A program made the translations under genes and the position numbers. A stretch of 64,000 nucleotides of DNA from Xenorhabdus sp014467285. Lineage in GTDB: Bacteria > Pseudomonadota > Gammaproteobacteria > Enterobacterales > Enterobacteriaceae. Every line of letters begins with the position of its first letter. Position 1 is the first letter of the stretch. Positions 27,729-37,188 of the stretch are shown one piece after another. The stretch spans positions 62,001 to 126,000 of the forward strand of contig NZ_NKHR01000004.1 in the NCBI RefSeq assembly GCF_014467285.1, read 5' to 3'. The notes beneath the pieces are model-generated. The model worked only from the letters and a program-made list of their open reading frames with translations, had not been told where the DNA came from and searched no databases.

Positions 27729-29873
27729 GTGTCCCGTACAATTATGTTAATCCCTACTGGCACCAGTGTTGGTTTAACCAGTGTCAGCTTGGGTGTTATT
27801 CGCTCCATGGAGCAAAAAGGCGTTCGTCTGAGCGTTTTCAAACCTATCGCACAACCACGTCACACTGGTTCTCAGGATCAAACCACTTCCATTATCCGTT
27901 CACATTCCAGCATCCATACTGCTGAACCTCTGGATATGGCACATGTGGAATCCCTGCTGACCACTAACAAGAAAGATGTACTGATGGAAGAGATCGTGGC
28001 GCGTTACCACGAAAATTCCAAAGATGCAGAAGTCGTTCTGATTGAAGGCTTGGTTCCGACTCGCAAACATCCATTTGCCCAGTCCCTGAACTATGAAATC
28101 GCCAAGACCTTGAACGCTGAAATCGTATTTGTCACTGCACTGGGCACTAACTCCCCTGAGCAGCTTAAAGAGCGCATCGAACTGAGCCGCGCAGAATACG
28201 GTGGCATCAAGAACCAAAACATCATTGGTGTTATTGTCAACAAACTGAATGCACCTGTTGATGATCAAGGCCGTACTCGCCCGGATTTGTCCGAAATCTT
28301 TGGTGAATCCACTAAAGCGACTATCGCACACGTTGATCCAAAAACTATCTTCAAAAACAGCCCGCTGCCAATTCTTGGCTGCATTCCTTGGAGTTTTGAC
28401 CTGATCGCCACGCGTGCAATTGATATGGCAAAACACCTGAAAGCTGACATCATCAACGCAGGCGCCATTGAGAGCCGTCGCATTAAATCCGTGACTTTCT
28501 GTGCCCGCAGCATCCCTAACATGCTGGAGTACTTCCGTCCGGGTTCTCTGCTGGTAACTTCTGCTGACCGCCCTGACGTCCTGATCACGGCATGTCTGGC
28601 TGCCATGAATGGTATTGAAGTGGGCGCAGTGTTGCTGACCGGTGGTTACTCTATTGATGACTCCATCCGTGAATTGTGCGAACGTGCATTCAACACCGGC
28701 CTGCCAGTGTTCACCGTGAAAACGAACACATGGCAGACTTCTCTGAACCTGCAAAGCTTCAGTCTGGAAGTTCCAGCCGATGACCACGAGCGTATCGAAA
28801 AAATACAGAACTACGTTGCACAGTACATCAGCAGCGAGTGGATCGATTCTCTGGCTGCCGCGTCAGAACGTCCGAACCGCTTGTCTCCACCTGCATTCCG
28901 TTATCAACTGACCGAACTGGCGCGTCAGGCTGGCAAGCGTATCGTTCTGCCAGAAGGCGACGAACCACGTACTGTCAAAGCCGCAGCGATCTGTGCTGAA
29001 CGTGGTATTGCAGAATGTATCCTGTTGGGTGATCCAGAAGAAATCCGCCGTGTGGCAGCCGCTCAAGGCGTTGAGCTGGGCGCTGGCATTGAAATCGTTA
29101 ACCCGGCAGCAGTACGTGAGCGTTATGTTCCACGTCTGGTTGAACTGCGTAAGAGCAAAGGCATGACCGAAGTTGTTGCCCGTGAGCAACTGGAAGACAA
29201 CGTTGTTCTGGGTACAATGATGCTGGAACAAAGTGAAGTTGATGGCCTGGTTTCTGGTGCGGTTCACACGACAGCGAATACCATTCGTCCGCCATTGCAG
29301 TTAATTAAAACTGCACCAAACAGCTCACTGGTTTCTTCCGTCTTCTTTATGTTGTTACCAGAGCAAGTATTGGTTTACGGTGACTGTGCAATCAACCCAG
29401 ATCCAACCGCAGAGCAATTGTCTGAAATTGCTATCCAATCCGCAGATTCTGCGAAAGCATTTGGTATCGAGCCTCGCGTAGCAATGATCTCCTACTCTAC
29501 CGGTAACTCTGGTGCAGGCAGTGATGTTGAGAAAGTTCGCGAAGCAACCCGTCTGGCACAGGAAAAACGTCCGGACCTGATCATCGACGGCCCATTGCAG
29601 TACGATGCGGCTATCATGGCCGATGTAGCAAAATCCAAAGCACCAAACTCTCCGGTTGCAGGTCAGGCGACGGTATTTATTTTCCCTGATCTGAACACAG
29701 GTAACACTACCTATAAAGCGGTACAACGCTCTGCGGATCTGGTCTCCATCGGACCAATGCTGCAAGGTATGCGTAAACCTGTTAACGACCTGTCCCGTGG
29801 TGCACTGGTTGATGACATCGTTTATACCGTTGCACTGACTGCAATTCAGGCAACTCAGCAAGAAAATGCGTAA
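27729..29873 (+). CDS. pta: Phosphate acetyltransferase
   Basis: Long-form phosphotransacetylase, 714 residues (E. coli 714), interconverting acetyl-CoA and acetyl phosphate. The N-terminal region (MLIPTGTSVGLTSVSLGVIR) is a P-loop-like regulatory domain, followed by a DRTGG domain around residues 215-335 and the catalytic PTA domain from about 390 to the end (RIVLPEGDEPRTVKAA; SYSTGNSGAGSDVEKVREA). The start is GTG at 27729, five bases after AAGAGG, as in E. coli. Long antisense frames on the opposite strand are codon-usage shadows. Confidence 0.98.
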   Translation: MSRTIMLIPTGTSVGLTSVSLGVIRSMEQKGVRLSVFKPIAQPRHTGSQDQTTSIIRSHSSIHTAEPLDMAHVESLLTTNKKDVLMEEIVARYHENSKDAEVVLIEGLVPTRKHPFAQSLNYEIAKTLNAEIVFVTALGTNSPEQLKERIELSRAEYGGIKNQNIIGVIVNKLNAPVDDQGRTRPDLSEIFGESTKATIAHVDPKTIFKNSPLPILGCIPWSFDLIATRAIDMAKHLKADIINAGAIESRRIKSVTFCARSIPNMLEYFRPGSLLVTSADRPDVLITACLAAMNGIEVGAVLLTGGYSIDDSIRELCERAFNTGLPVFTVKTNTWQTSLNLQSFSLEVPADDHERIEKIQNYVAQYISSEWIDSLAAASERPNRLSPPAFRYQLTELARQAGKRIVLPEGDEPRTVKAAAICAERGIAECILLGDPEEIRRVAAAQGVELGAGIEIVNPAAVRERYVPRLVELRKSKGMTEVVAREQLEDNVVLGTMMLEQSEVDGLVSGAVHTTANTIRPPLQLIKTAPNSSLVSSVFFMLLPEQVLVYGDCAINPDPTAEQLSEIAIQSADSAKAFGIEPRVAMISYSTGNSGAGSDVEKVREATRLAQEKRPDLIIDGPLQYDAAIMADVAKSKAPNSPVAGQATVFIFPDLNTGNTTYKAVQRSADLVSIGPMLQGMRKPVNDLSRGALVDDIVYTVALTAIQATQQENA

Positions 29874-29893
29874 TTTTCTGGCTAGATAGCTAA

Positions 29894-29925
29894 GCGAAAT
29901 AACTACGCAGCGAAATAACTATGCA
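29894..29925. repeat. Two tandem 16-bp copies after pta
   Basis: GCGAAATAACTACGCA is followed directly by GCGAAATAACTATGCA, one base different. It lies just before the pta terminator. No function is evident. Confidence 0.7.
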
Positions 29926-29962
29926 AAATAACCCCATGCCAAAAGTATGGGGTTATTTTTTG
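29926..29962 (+). terminator. Rho-independent terminator of pta
   Basis: A stem of about twelve pairs (AAATAACCCCAT/ATGGGGTTATTT) with a nine-base loop is followed by TTTTTTG. On the minus strand the same stem ends in ATTTTGC, so it may also stop transcription coming from the GNAT gene at 30072. Confidence 0.85.
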
Positions 29963-30024
29963 TCTGCTGATTATCATCAATTATTTCCAATGGTTCAGGA
30001 GTCAGAAACTTACTGTTTATACAC

Positions 30025-30089
30025 AATTTGTCTTAAATATTTGCCTTAAACATTTACCTTAAGCATTTGCCTTAAGCATTTGCCTTAAA
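30025..30089. repeat. Five tandem copies of a 13-bp repeat
   Basis: Copies at 30025, 30038, 30051, 30064 and 30077 read AATTTGTCTTAAA, TATTTGCCTTAAA, CATTTACCTTAAG, CATTTGCCTTAAG and CATTTGCCTTAAA. The stop codon of the minus-strand GNAT gene (30072-30074) lies in the fourth copy. The last residues of that protein (FKANA) are therefore encoded by repeat sequence. Confidence 0.9.
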
Positions 30090-30746
30090 ATAGTATCCTC
30101 CCGACCAAAACCCCCATTTATCACTTTTAGCGGGTTCTAATACCATGTAACCTTCTTGAAATCCAAACCCATATTTAAAGTAAACATCCCTCGCAGCAGG
30201 CGCAGGGATTAGTTTGACGCTTCCATTTTTACCAAGTGTTTTTGATTTATTCACTGCATATTCCATTAGAAAAATCCCACAATTTCTAATACCTACGTGA
30301 GTAACGAACTCTATAATATTGGAAGGTTCTGTGGCTTTTGCCTTGTTATTGGAAAATATCAACATACCAATTGGTGTTTCTTGAAAAAACATCACAAAGA
30401 AATAATGCTCTATTGAGGCTGAAATACCCTCAAATTTATTTTCTAAGATAGAAGAAATTTGAGTAAGCATTCCATATGTAGCCTTATACCTTGAATTCCA
30501 CCGTTCCTGCTCCCGGCTTAATTGTCTGCTCTGATTAGAACCTATGAACCAATCACCATTAATCATGTTCGTTCTTATTCGATTCGCAATACATAAAGCA
30601 TCTTGAAGCGCAACTTCTCTGATAGTGATAAAACTTTTAACATTAAATACCCTGGAAGCCATATTTATTAAATTTGATTCACTACGCGTCAATGGCCCCG
30701 CGATATCTGAGTCCAAAATGCTAAAAAATTTTGATTTAAGTATCAT
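30072..30746 (-). CDS. GNAT-like N-acetyltransferase
   Basis: A 224-residue protein, starting at the ATG at 30746, six bases after a strong GGGAGG. A longer frame reaching into the permease gene is not supported. The C-terminal half looks like a GNAT acetyltransferase fold. A beta strand has VMFFQETPIGMLIFS. A segment FVTHVGIRNCGIFLMEYAVN stands in the acetyl-CoA-binding position, though it lacks the usual R/Q-x-x-G-x-G/A spacing. Near the end is AARDVYFKYGFGFQ, like the common Y/F-x-k-x-GF motif. The N-terminal 100 residues are not recognised. It follows the permease by 47 bp and may be the last gene of the ast transcript. Substrate is unknown. Confidence 0.65.
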   Translation of the reverse strand: MILKSKFFSILDSDIAGPLTRSESNLINMASRVFNVKSFITIREVALQDALCIANRIRTNMINGDWFIGSNQSRQLSREQERWNSRYKATYGMLTQISSILENKFEGISASIEHYFFVMFFQETPIGMLIFSNNKAKATEPSNIIEFVTHVGIRNCGIFLMEYAVNKSKTLGKNGSVKLIPAPAARDVYFKYGFGFQEGYMVLEPAKSDKWGFWSGGYYFKANA

Positions 30747-30793
30747 GATATACCTCCCAATAACAATATAAAAAATATATTCAGAGGATTTAT

Positions 30794-32218
30794 TTAATTT
30801 ACCATTTCTTCCCGGGTTTGCTGTTGTTCCCGATGCTTTCTCATCCGCCAAAAGATTTCTAAGATCACAAACCAGACCGGAGTGCCATATAACGCTACAC
30901 GTGTATCATAATCAAATACCATGATCACAATCGTAAAGGCAAAAAATATCAAAGTACACCATGTCATAGGGATGCCCAGTGGCATTTTATAGACAGATAC
31001 TTTATGCAGGTCAGGGCGTTTTTTCCGGTAAGCCAGATAGGCAAACAATATCATGCACCAACTGTAAATAACCATGATAGCCGCCACAGTCGATACAATT
31101 GTAAATAATTTCATGACATCTGGGATGACAAACAACAGGAATACACCACTCGCCATACAGATAACAGAGAATAGCAAACTAAAAATGGGAACCGCACTGC
31201 TCGCTGAAAGTTGCCCGAATTTACTGTGTGCCAGCTTTTCCGTAGACAGGCCATAAAGCATGCGGGTACAAGCGTATAACCCACTGTTTGCCGAAGACAT
31301 CGCTGAAGTCAGGGCCACGAAATTAATGACCGCTGCCGCTGCCGGCAAACCGGCCAGTGCAAACAACGTCACAAATGGGCTGACCTCCGGTGAAATATGC
31401 GCCCATGAAGTCACGGCGATAATGCACATCATGGAGAGCACATAAAAGATAATGATCCTGATCGGAATACTATTGATGGCTTTCGGTAAGATTTTCTCTG
31501 GTTCTTTGGTTTCTGCCGTTACTGTGCCAACCAGTTCAATCCCCGTAAAAGAAAAAATAGCAATCTGAAAACCCGCTAAAAATCCAAATACCCCGTTGGG
31601 CAGGAATACCTCAGGCTCCGTCAAATGGCGTACAGAAGCGGTTACGCCATTGGGTGAAGTCCATCCCACCAGCACCATACCAATGCCAACGATAATCAAA
31701 GCAACTATCGCCACAACTTTAATCATGGCAAACCAGAATTCTGCTTCACCAAATAACTGTACTGAGAAAAAGTTACATAAACACATTAACCCTAGGATAA
31801 ACAGGGCCGTTAACCAAAGTGAACTGTCAGGAAACCAATACTGAATATAGCCACCACACACGACAACATCTGCAATACAACTGACGATCCAACTCATCCA
31901 ATAAGTCCAGCCCAGAAAATAACTGGCTTTAGCTCCAAGATAATCCGCCACAAAATCCGCAAAAGTCCGATAGTCCAGTTTAGTGAGCAACAGTTCTCCC
32001 ATTGCCCTCATTACCATAAAAGCGAAAAAACCAATCAACAAATAAGTCAGGATTATTGAAGTGCCTGATACCGCAATGGTTTTCCCTGTTCCCATAAACA
32101 AACCTGTACCAATGGCACCGCCAATTGCAATGAGCTGAATATGACGTTTACCTAATCCACGGTGAAGCTTCTGCGCACCTGTGGATTGTCCCACAGGTGT
32201 TTTTAATGATTCCGTCAT
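30794..32218 (-). CDS. APC-family amino acid permease, CycA-like
   Basis: An amino acid/proton symporter of the APC superfamily, 474 residues and about 12 helices. The start region HIQLIAIGGAIGTGLFMGTG and the stretches FAGFQIAIFSFTGIELVGT-like and AINSIPIRIIIFYVL are typical of the AroP/CycA group. Overall it is closest in memory to E. coli CycA (D-serine, D-alanine, glycine). The true substrate is not provable, and its place at the end of the ast operon could mean an arginine-related or general amino-acid role. The start is the ATG at 32218, six bases after GGAGG. It begins 33 bp after the astE stop, so it is very probably cotranscribed. Confidence 0.85.
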   Translation of the reverse strand: MTESLKTPVGQSTGAQKLHRGLGKRHIQLIAIGGAIGTGLFMGTGKTIAVSGTSIILTYLLIGFFAFMVMRAMGELLLTKLDYRTFADFVADYLGAKASYFLGWTYWMSWIVSCIADVVVCGGYIQYWFPDSSLWLTALFILGLMCLCNFFSVQLFGEAEFWFAMIKVVAIVALIIVGIGMVLVGWTSPNGVTASVRHLTEPEVFLPNGVFGFLAGFQIAIFSFTGIELVGTVTAETKEPEKILPKAINSIPIRIIIFYVLSMMCIIAVTSWAHISPEVSPFVTLFALAGLPAAAAVINFVALTSAMSSANSGLYACTRMLYGLSTEKLAHSKFGQLSASSAVPIFSLLFSVICMASGVFLLFVIPDVMKLFTIVSTVAAIMVIYSWCMILFAYLAYRKKRPDLHKVSVYKMPLGIPMTWCTLIFFAFTIVIMVFDYDTRVALYGTPVWFVILEIFWRMRKHREQQQTREEMVN

Positions 32219-32251
32219 CAATAACCTCCACAGCTTTTTTGTATGAATTGA

Positions 32252-33238
32252 TTATGTTAACTGCGCCAGCAATAGACCTGCCCTCAGGCCGATGGCAACA
32301 CGGGCATTAGGAAACAGAATAAAATTGGCAGGAGATGTGATTTTCCAAGTTTGATTCTGCTGACAGGCAATGTCGAACCCTTCCGGCAGTTTAGTGAAGT
32401 TTTTGGTATCCTCTGGAATATTGAGCTTAAAATTGTCGTGCTGTTTGATAATCGCATCCACTACACGATAACGTTTGAGCGCCACTTTACTTCGTTTGAT
32501 TGAAAATAAACCTGCGACCAAATCCTGCAAGGCTGTCGCAATATTACTGAACCTTGCCAGATCGTTTTGTCCGAAGGGCCGTGCTTTACCAATCTCCAAT
32601 GTGCAACTGTCTGCATTGAAATGTTCGCTGGTAAAATTGCTGAATGTGCCTCCCACCGAGTTATGAAATACCAAGGCGTCAATATCACTCTCTTCCAGCC
32701 ATTGTAAAAAATCAGCAGCATAGCCACGGGATTGGTACGGCAACAGAGCAAACTGTTCATGACAAGATCCCCTAATCGCAGTGTGAAGATCCAAGTGCCG
32801 AGATCTGGTTGAGGCCATGACTGTCGGTTCACTAAAGAATTGGCGGACAACCGATTCCAGCTCTATTGCACGGCCCGATTCATTCCCCAAAGGAAAATGC
32901 TGATGGCGGCCACCGAACATACGATTAAGATCATGATCAAGATATCGTTGTCCTGCGCGCATGGCGGGCAGGTTACCGAAAATCAATAAGAGATTATTCC
33001 GTAATGCCAGACTTCCCTGGGCCAGTTGTGACAATATCCGGATTAATATTTCTACGGGAGCGGTTTCATTACCATGTATTCCGGCTGAAATAATCAGCGT
33101 ATCGGCTTTTTTCTCTTGCGAAAGATCTTGTGGCAATAACTGCAATACGCCTTCTGCTAACCATGATGCCTTGATCGTTGGCGGAAAATACAGGCTATCT
33201 TCAAGTTTGTTCTCAAGCAGTAAAGTCAATAAATCCAT
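32252..33238 (-). CDS. astE: Succinylglutamate desuccinylase
   Basis: Last step of the arginine succinyltransferase pathway: N-succinylglutamate to glutamate and succinate. It has 328 residues (E. coli 322) and is a zinc carboxypeptidase-like fold. Zinc ligands are visible as HGNE (ISAGIHGNETAPVEI, near residue 54) and the histidine in HLDLHTAIRG. The ATG follows AGGAGGGACG. It lies 12 bp after astB. Confidence 0.95.
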   Translation of the reverse strand: MDLLTLLLENKLEDSLYFPPTIKASWLAEGVLQLLPQDLSQEKKADTLIISAGIHGNETAPVEILIRILSQLAQGSLALRNNLLLIFGNLPAMRAGQRYLDHDLNRMFGGRHQHFPLGNESGRAIELESVVRQFFSEPTVMASTRSRHLDLHTAIRGSCHEQFALLPYQSRGYAADFLQWLEESDIDALVFHNSVGGTFSNFTSEHFNADSCTLEIGKARPFGQNDLARFSNIATALQDLVAGLFSIKRSKVALKRYRVVDAIIKQHDNFKLNIPEDTKNFTKLPEGFDIACQQNQTWKITSPANFILFPNARVAIGLRAGLLLAQLT

Positions 33239-33250
33239 CGTCCCTCCTGA

Positions 33251-34594
33251 TTAACGTTGAAACTCATAGATCGGACCGAGCTTGAGGATTTGTGTCAGTT
33301 CATCAAGGGCAGCATAAACTTCATCCAACAATTGTGGATCAGCCAGATCAGCCACATACAGAGAATCCCGATAATAGCGTTCTACCCATGTCGTCAGCCG
33401 CTGATACAGCGCCGGTGTCATCAAGGTGGCCGGATTGGTCGCCGCCAGCTCTTTTTCGTTCAAAACGATCCGAAGACGCAGACAAGCCGGCCCTCCGCCA
33501 TTACGCATACTTTCCCGTAAATCAAAAAAGTGGAGTTTATTGATGGGAGAATTTCCCTCAGCAATCAATGATTGCAGATAGGACGAAACGTTATGATTAT
33601 GGCGGCACTCTTCCGGTAAAATCAGCATCATGTTGCCATCAGGCTGACTTAACAATTGGCTGTTAAAAAGATAGGAATTAACTGCATCCTGAATGGTGAC
33701 TTGTTCAGCAGGCACTTCAACCGTTATCAGTGTTTGCCCGAGCCGGGCCATTTTTTCCCTGAGTTCAGCCAGTACCGATTGCTGGTTCAGAAAAGCCTGC
33801 TGGTGATAGAAAAAGACATTGCGGTTACTGACCGCGATGACGTCGTTATGAAACACGCCATTATCAATGGCAACCGGATTTTGTTGGGCAAATACGGTTC
33901 TTGCTTCCTCAAGCTGATGCAGGCGGGCTACTGCCTGACTCGCTTCCAGCGTTTGCCGTGCAGGATAGCGTTCAGGCACAATACCTTCTTGCAATGCTTC
34001 GCGGCCATAGACAAATAGCTGTACACCCGCTTCACCATATTCACCGCAAAAACGATTATGATTTGCCGCCCCTTCATCTCCCCAATCCACATGCTGCGGC
34101 AAAGGATCATGGTGAACAAAGTGGTTCTGATCAGAAAAGGTGGCTTTTAATGCCCGCGAAGTCTCCACACTTTCCAGAGAACGGTGTAACTTTTTATTTA
34201 AGTTGGCAACGGTGAAATGAACGCGCTGATCCGCACTATCCGCTGAAGGGGAAACCGTTGCCGCATTGGCTGTCCACATAGAAGAAGCAGAACTCAGTTT
34301 GGACAACAATAACAGTGAATACTTTGCAGTCTTGTTTAAAACCTGTTCATCACTGCCCGTAAATCCTAGCAGGCGCAATGTCGGAAGATTGGGGCGCTGC
34401 TGTGGAGGCAATACCCCCTGCACCAACCCCATATCAGACAATGCCTTCATTTTCATCAATCCTTGAAGGGCGGCTTTGCGGGGATTGGATTTTTTCCCCC
34501 GATGATTCATGGAAGCCTGATTACCCATTGATAGCCCGGCATAATGGTGTGTCATTCCCACCAAACCATCAAAATTTGCTTCAATTCCCGACAT
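33251..34594 (-). CDS. astB: N-succinylarginine dihydrolase
   Basis: Second step of the AST pathway: hydrolyses succinylarginine to succinylornithine, CO2 and ammonia. The start at 34594, five bases after GAGG, gives 447 residues, the same as E. coli. An ATG at 34609 lacks a ribosome site. It is an amidinotransferase-fold enzyme. Motifs include NFDGLVGMTHHYAGLS at the N-terminus, DEGAANHNRFCGEYGE, QGVFHNDVIAVSNR-like (DNGVFHNDVIAVSN) and the nucleophile region NGGGPACLRLR. Confidence 0.95.
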   Translation of the reverse strand: MSGIEANFDGLVGMTHHYAGLSMGNQASMNHRGKKSNPRKAALQGLMKMKALSDMGLVQGVLPPQQRPNLPTLRLLGFTGSDEQVLNKTAKYSLLLLSKLSSASSMWTANAATVSPSADSADQRVHFTVANLNKKLHRSLESVETSRALKATFSDQNHFVHHDPLPQHVDWGDEGAANHNRFCGEYGEAGVQLFVYGREALQEGIVPERYPARQTLEASQAVARLHQLEEARTVFAQQNPVAIDNGVFHNDVIAVSNRNVFFYHQQAFLNQQSVLAELREKMARLGQTLITVEVPAEQVTIQDAVNSYLFNSQLLSQPDGNMMLILPEECRHNHNVSSYLQSLIAEGNSPINKLHFFDLRESMRNGGGPACLRLRIVLNEKELAATNPATLMTPALYQRLTTWVERYYRDSLYVADLADPQLLDEVYAALDELTQILKLGPIYEFQR

Positions 34595-34646
34595 AATCAC
34601 CTCTGACATCCTATTTATTAATGGAAAAAATCACGAGCGAACGAAA

Positions 34647-36125
34647 TCATGAACGAAAGAAACCAAGCCCCGGCGCGGGTATTTCAGGCAGAACTAAATT
34701 GTCAGCCATCAAAGAAGCCATCGGCCAGGCGCAATAATCCGCCGCATAATACGCACTGGGGCGATGATTACCGGATGCCCCGATACCACCAAACGGTGCT
34801 TTGCTGGATGCGCCTGTCAGTGGTTTATTCCAATTCACGATCCCTGCCCTCGCCTCCTGCAATAATTTCTCGAACAGGGCAGCATCAGGGGAAATCAAGC
34901 CAGATGCCAAACCAAACCGTGTATCATTCGCAATGGAAATGGCTTCGTCGAAAGTGCCATAGCGTCTCAGGGTCAGCAAAGGGCCAAAATATTCTTCATC
35001 AGGAACATCTTTGATATTGGTCAGATCAATGATGCCCGGCGTCATAAAGGTTGAATGAGGATCAGGCTGCGTTAAGGCGAGCAAAGGGACGCCACCTAAT
35101 GCCAGCAATTTGGATTGAGCCGCCAGCAAACTGTCTGCCGCAGCCAGAGAGATGACACCCCCGATAAAAGGCTGTGGCTCTGCATTCCAGTGTGCTGGTA
35201 CAATCTGACCTGCGGCATCAAGTAGCCGTTGGATCAACGCATCCCCTTTTTCCCCTTGTTTCACCAACAACCTACGGGCACAAGTACAGCGCTGCCCTGC
35301 GGAGATGAATGCAGACTGGATAATGGTATAAACAGCGGCCTCAATATCATCATAATCGTCCACAATCAGGGCATTGTTGCCTCCCATTTCCAGCGCCAGC
35401 ATTTTTTCTGGCTGACCTGCCAAGACACGGTGGAAATGGAACCCTGTCGCCGCACTGCCCGTAAACAGCACACCATCAATTTCGCGGCTGTCCAACAACG
35501 CACCGCCGGTTTCTTTACTGCCCTGTACCAGATTCAGCACACCGACTGGCAACCCTGCCTTGATCCACAGTTCAACCGTTTTCTCTGCCGTCATCGGCGT
35601 CAGTTCACTAGGCTTAAATACCAACGTATTACCCGCGATCAATGCAGGTACAATATGCCCGTTCGGTAAATGACCGGGAAAATTATAGGGGCCGAAAACT
35701 GCCATCACACCGTGAGGGCGATGCTGCAATATCGCTTTGCCATCAGGCATGGAGGTTTCAGAATATCCTGTGCGTTGTTCCCATGCCTCAATGGAAATGG
35801 CAATTTTGCCAATCATTGACTGAACTTCCGTTCGCGTTTCCCACAACGGCTTACTGGTTTCTTCACTGATTACACGGGCGATATTTTCTTTTTCCTGTGT
35901 CAACAAATCTGCAAATGTCTGAATAACTGCAATACGTTTTTCAACCGCCAACCCTGACCAAGCAGGAAAGGCTTTGCGGGCAGATTGGCACGCTTCATCT
36001 ACCTGACGGGCAGAAGCGCCGTTTGCCTGCCATAAAACCTGTTGGTCCACAGGAGAGTACTTAATAACAGGCAAACCTTGCCCAACTATCCATTCACCGC
36101 CAATGTAATTTGCTTGATGATTCAT
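34647..36125 (-). CDS. astD: Succinylglutamate semialdehyde dehydrogenase
   Basis: NAD-dependent aldehyde dehydrogenase of the AST pathway, 492 residues as in E. coli. Typical ALDH landmarks are FGPYNFPGHLPNG, VLFTGSAATG, the glutamate in LALEMGGNNALIV and the catalytic cysteine region FISAGQRCTCARR. The ATG follows AAGGGATTTAACA. It lies 11 bp downstream of astA. Confidence 0.96.
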   Translation of the reverse strand: MNHQANYIGGEWIVGQGLPVIKYSPVDQQVLWQANGASARQVDEACQSARKAFPAWSGLAVEKRIAVIQTFADLLTQEKENIARVISEETSKPLWETRTEVQSMIGKIAISIEAWEQRTGYSETSMPDGKAILQHRPHGVMAVFGPYNFPGHLPNGHIVPALIAGNTLVFKPSELTPMTAEKTVELWIKAGLPVGVLNLVQGSKETGGALLDSREIDGVLFTGSAATGFHFHRVLAGQPEKMLALEMGGNNALIVDDYDDIEAAVYTIIQSAFISAGQRCTCARRLLVKQGEKGDALIQRLLDAAGQIVPAHWNAEPQPFIGGVISLAAADSLLAAQSKLLALGGVPLLALTQPDPHSTFMTPGIIDLTNIKDVPDEEYFGPLLTLRRYGTFDEAISIANDTRFGLASGLISPDAALFEKLLQEARAGIVNWNKPLTGASSKAPFGGIGASGNHRPSAYYAADYCAWPMASLMADNLVLPEIPAPGLGFFRS

Positions 36126-36136
36126 TGTTAAATCCC

Positions 36137-37168
36137 TTAAGAGAGAAGAGAAACAAAGCGTACCGGATCGCCCTCATCTACCTGGAGTGCCTCCATCTCT
36201 GAGGGTGTAAGCCGCAGTTCATCACCATCCAGCGGATCAGAGATGTGCAGGAGTAACGCCTTAAACGCCTGAAAATGCAGGTTAGAAACAATACATGGCA
36301 CCCCATCCTGCGCGCGAGAAACATGGGGGCTTTTCTTGGCATGTACGAGCCGGCAGTCTTTGACTGTGCGTATATTGTCAATTTCCGCATCCAAAATGGC
36401 ACCAGCATCAAAAATGTCGACCGCATCGTGATAAGCAAAACCCTCTTTTTCCAGAATAGCGCGGGCAGGCAAGGTATTTTCATGTACCTGACCAATCGCC
36501 TGACGGGCTTCTTCCGGCAACAGAGGGACATAGACCGGATAGAATGGCATCAATTCCGCAATAAACGTTTTTGAGCCAGTCCCCGTCAAATAATCCGCTT
36601 CTGCAAAGGGAACATTGAAAAAGTGTTGCCCAAACGCATTCCAGAATGGCGATTCACCTTGTTGATCCAAGACCCCGCGCATTTCCGCAATGATGGATTT
36701 CGGGAAAAGGTGCCTGAATGCGGAAATAAAAATAAAACGGCTTCTGGAAAGGAAAACGCCATTGCGCCCGCCTTGATAATCGGGATCGAGGAACAACGTA
36801 CACAGTTCACTGCATCCGGTATAATCCTGCCCGACAATCAGCGTTTCAAATGTGTTGTAAATGCCCAATTCCCGGGAAGAACGCACTGCTTTCTGCACAC
36901 GGAAGTTGTAAAAGGGCTCTTCCAGCCCAACGGCAACTTCCAACGCACTCACACCAACAACACGATGCTTTTCCGTGTCCTCCAAGGTAAACAAAAAACC
37001 TTGCTGTGCTCGTCCCCTTGCATCGTTGAAAGAATCAATGCTGCGTGAAATCCGTGCCGCCAGATATTCCTGATTGTTTGGTAACGTCGTCAGGCCAACG
37101 CCAGCACGGGACGAAAGATTAAGGATATCCCCTAAATCTTCATGTTGAACGGATCTAAATAGCATCAT
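36137..37168 (-). CDS. astA: Arginine N-succinyltransferase
   Basis: First step of arginine catabolism by the AST route: transfers succinyl from succinyl-CoA to arginine. It has 343 residues (E. coli 344). Family stretches are LSSRAGVGLTTLP, SELCTLFLDPDYQGGRNGVF and MRGVLDQQGESPFWNAFGQHFF. The ATG lies seven bases after GAGG. It is 20 bp after astC. Confidence 0.96.
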   Translation of the reverse strand: MMLFRSVQHEDLGDILNLSSRAGVGLTTLPNNQEYLAARISRSIDSFNDARGRAQQGFLFTLEDTEKHRVVGVSALEVAVGLEEPFYNFRVQKAVRSSRELGIYNTFETLIVGQDYTGCSELCTLFLDPDYQGGRNGVFLSRSRFIFISAFRHLFPKSIIAEMRGVLDQQGESPFWNAFGQHFFNVPFAEADYLTGTGSKTFIAELMPFYPVYVPLLPEEARQAIGQVHENTLPARAILEKEGFAYHDAVDIFDAGAILDAEIDNIRTVKDCRLVHAKKSPHVSRAQDGVPCIVSNLHFQAFKALLLHISDPLDGDELRLTPSEMEALQVDEGDPVRFVSLLS

Positions 37169-37188
37169 GATATCACCTCAAATCGGCT

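Noticed and set aside
27900..28787. Long antisense ORF of 295 codons inside pta
   Set aside because: It is Cys/His/Gln-rich without family features and lies fully opposite the conserved pta frame; it reflects codon bias of the sense gene.
30747..30851. Longer N-terminus for the GNAT protein overlapping the permease
   Set aside because: A strong GGGAGG six bases before the ATG at 30746 defines the start, and the extension would only reread permease sequence.
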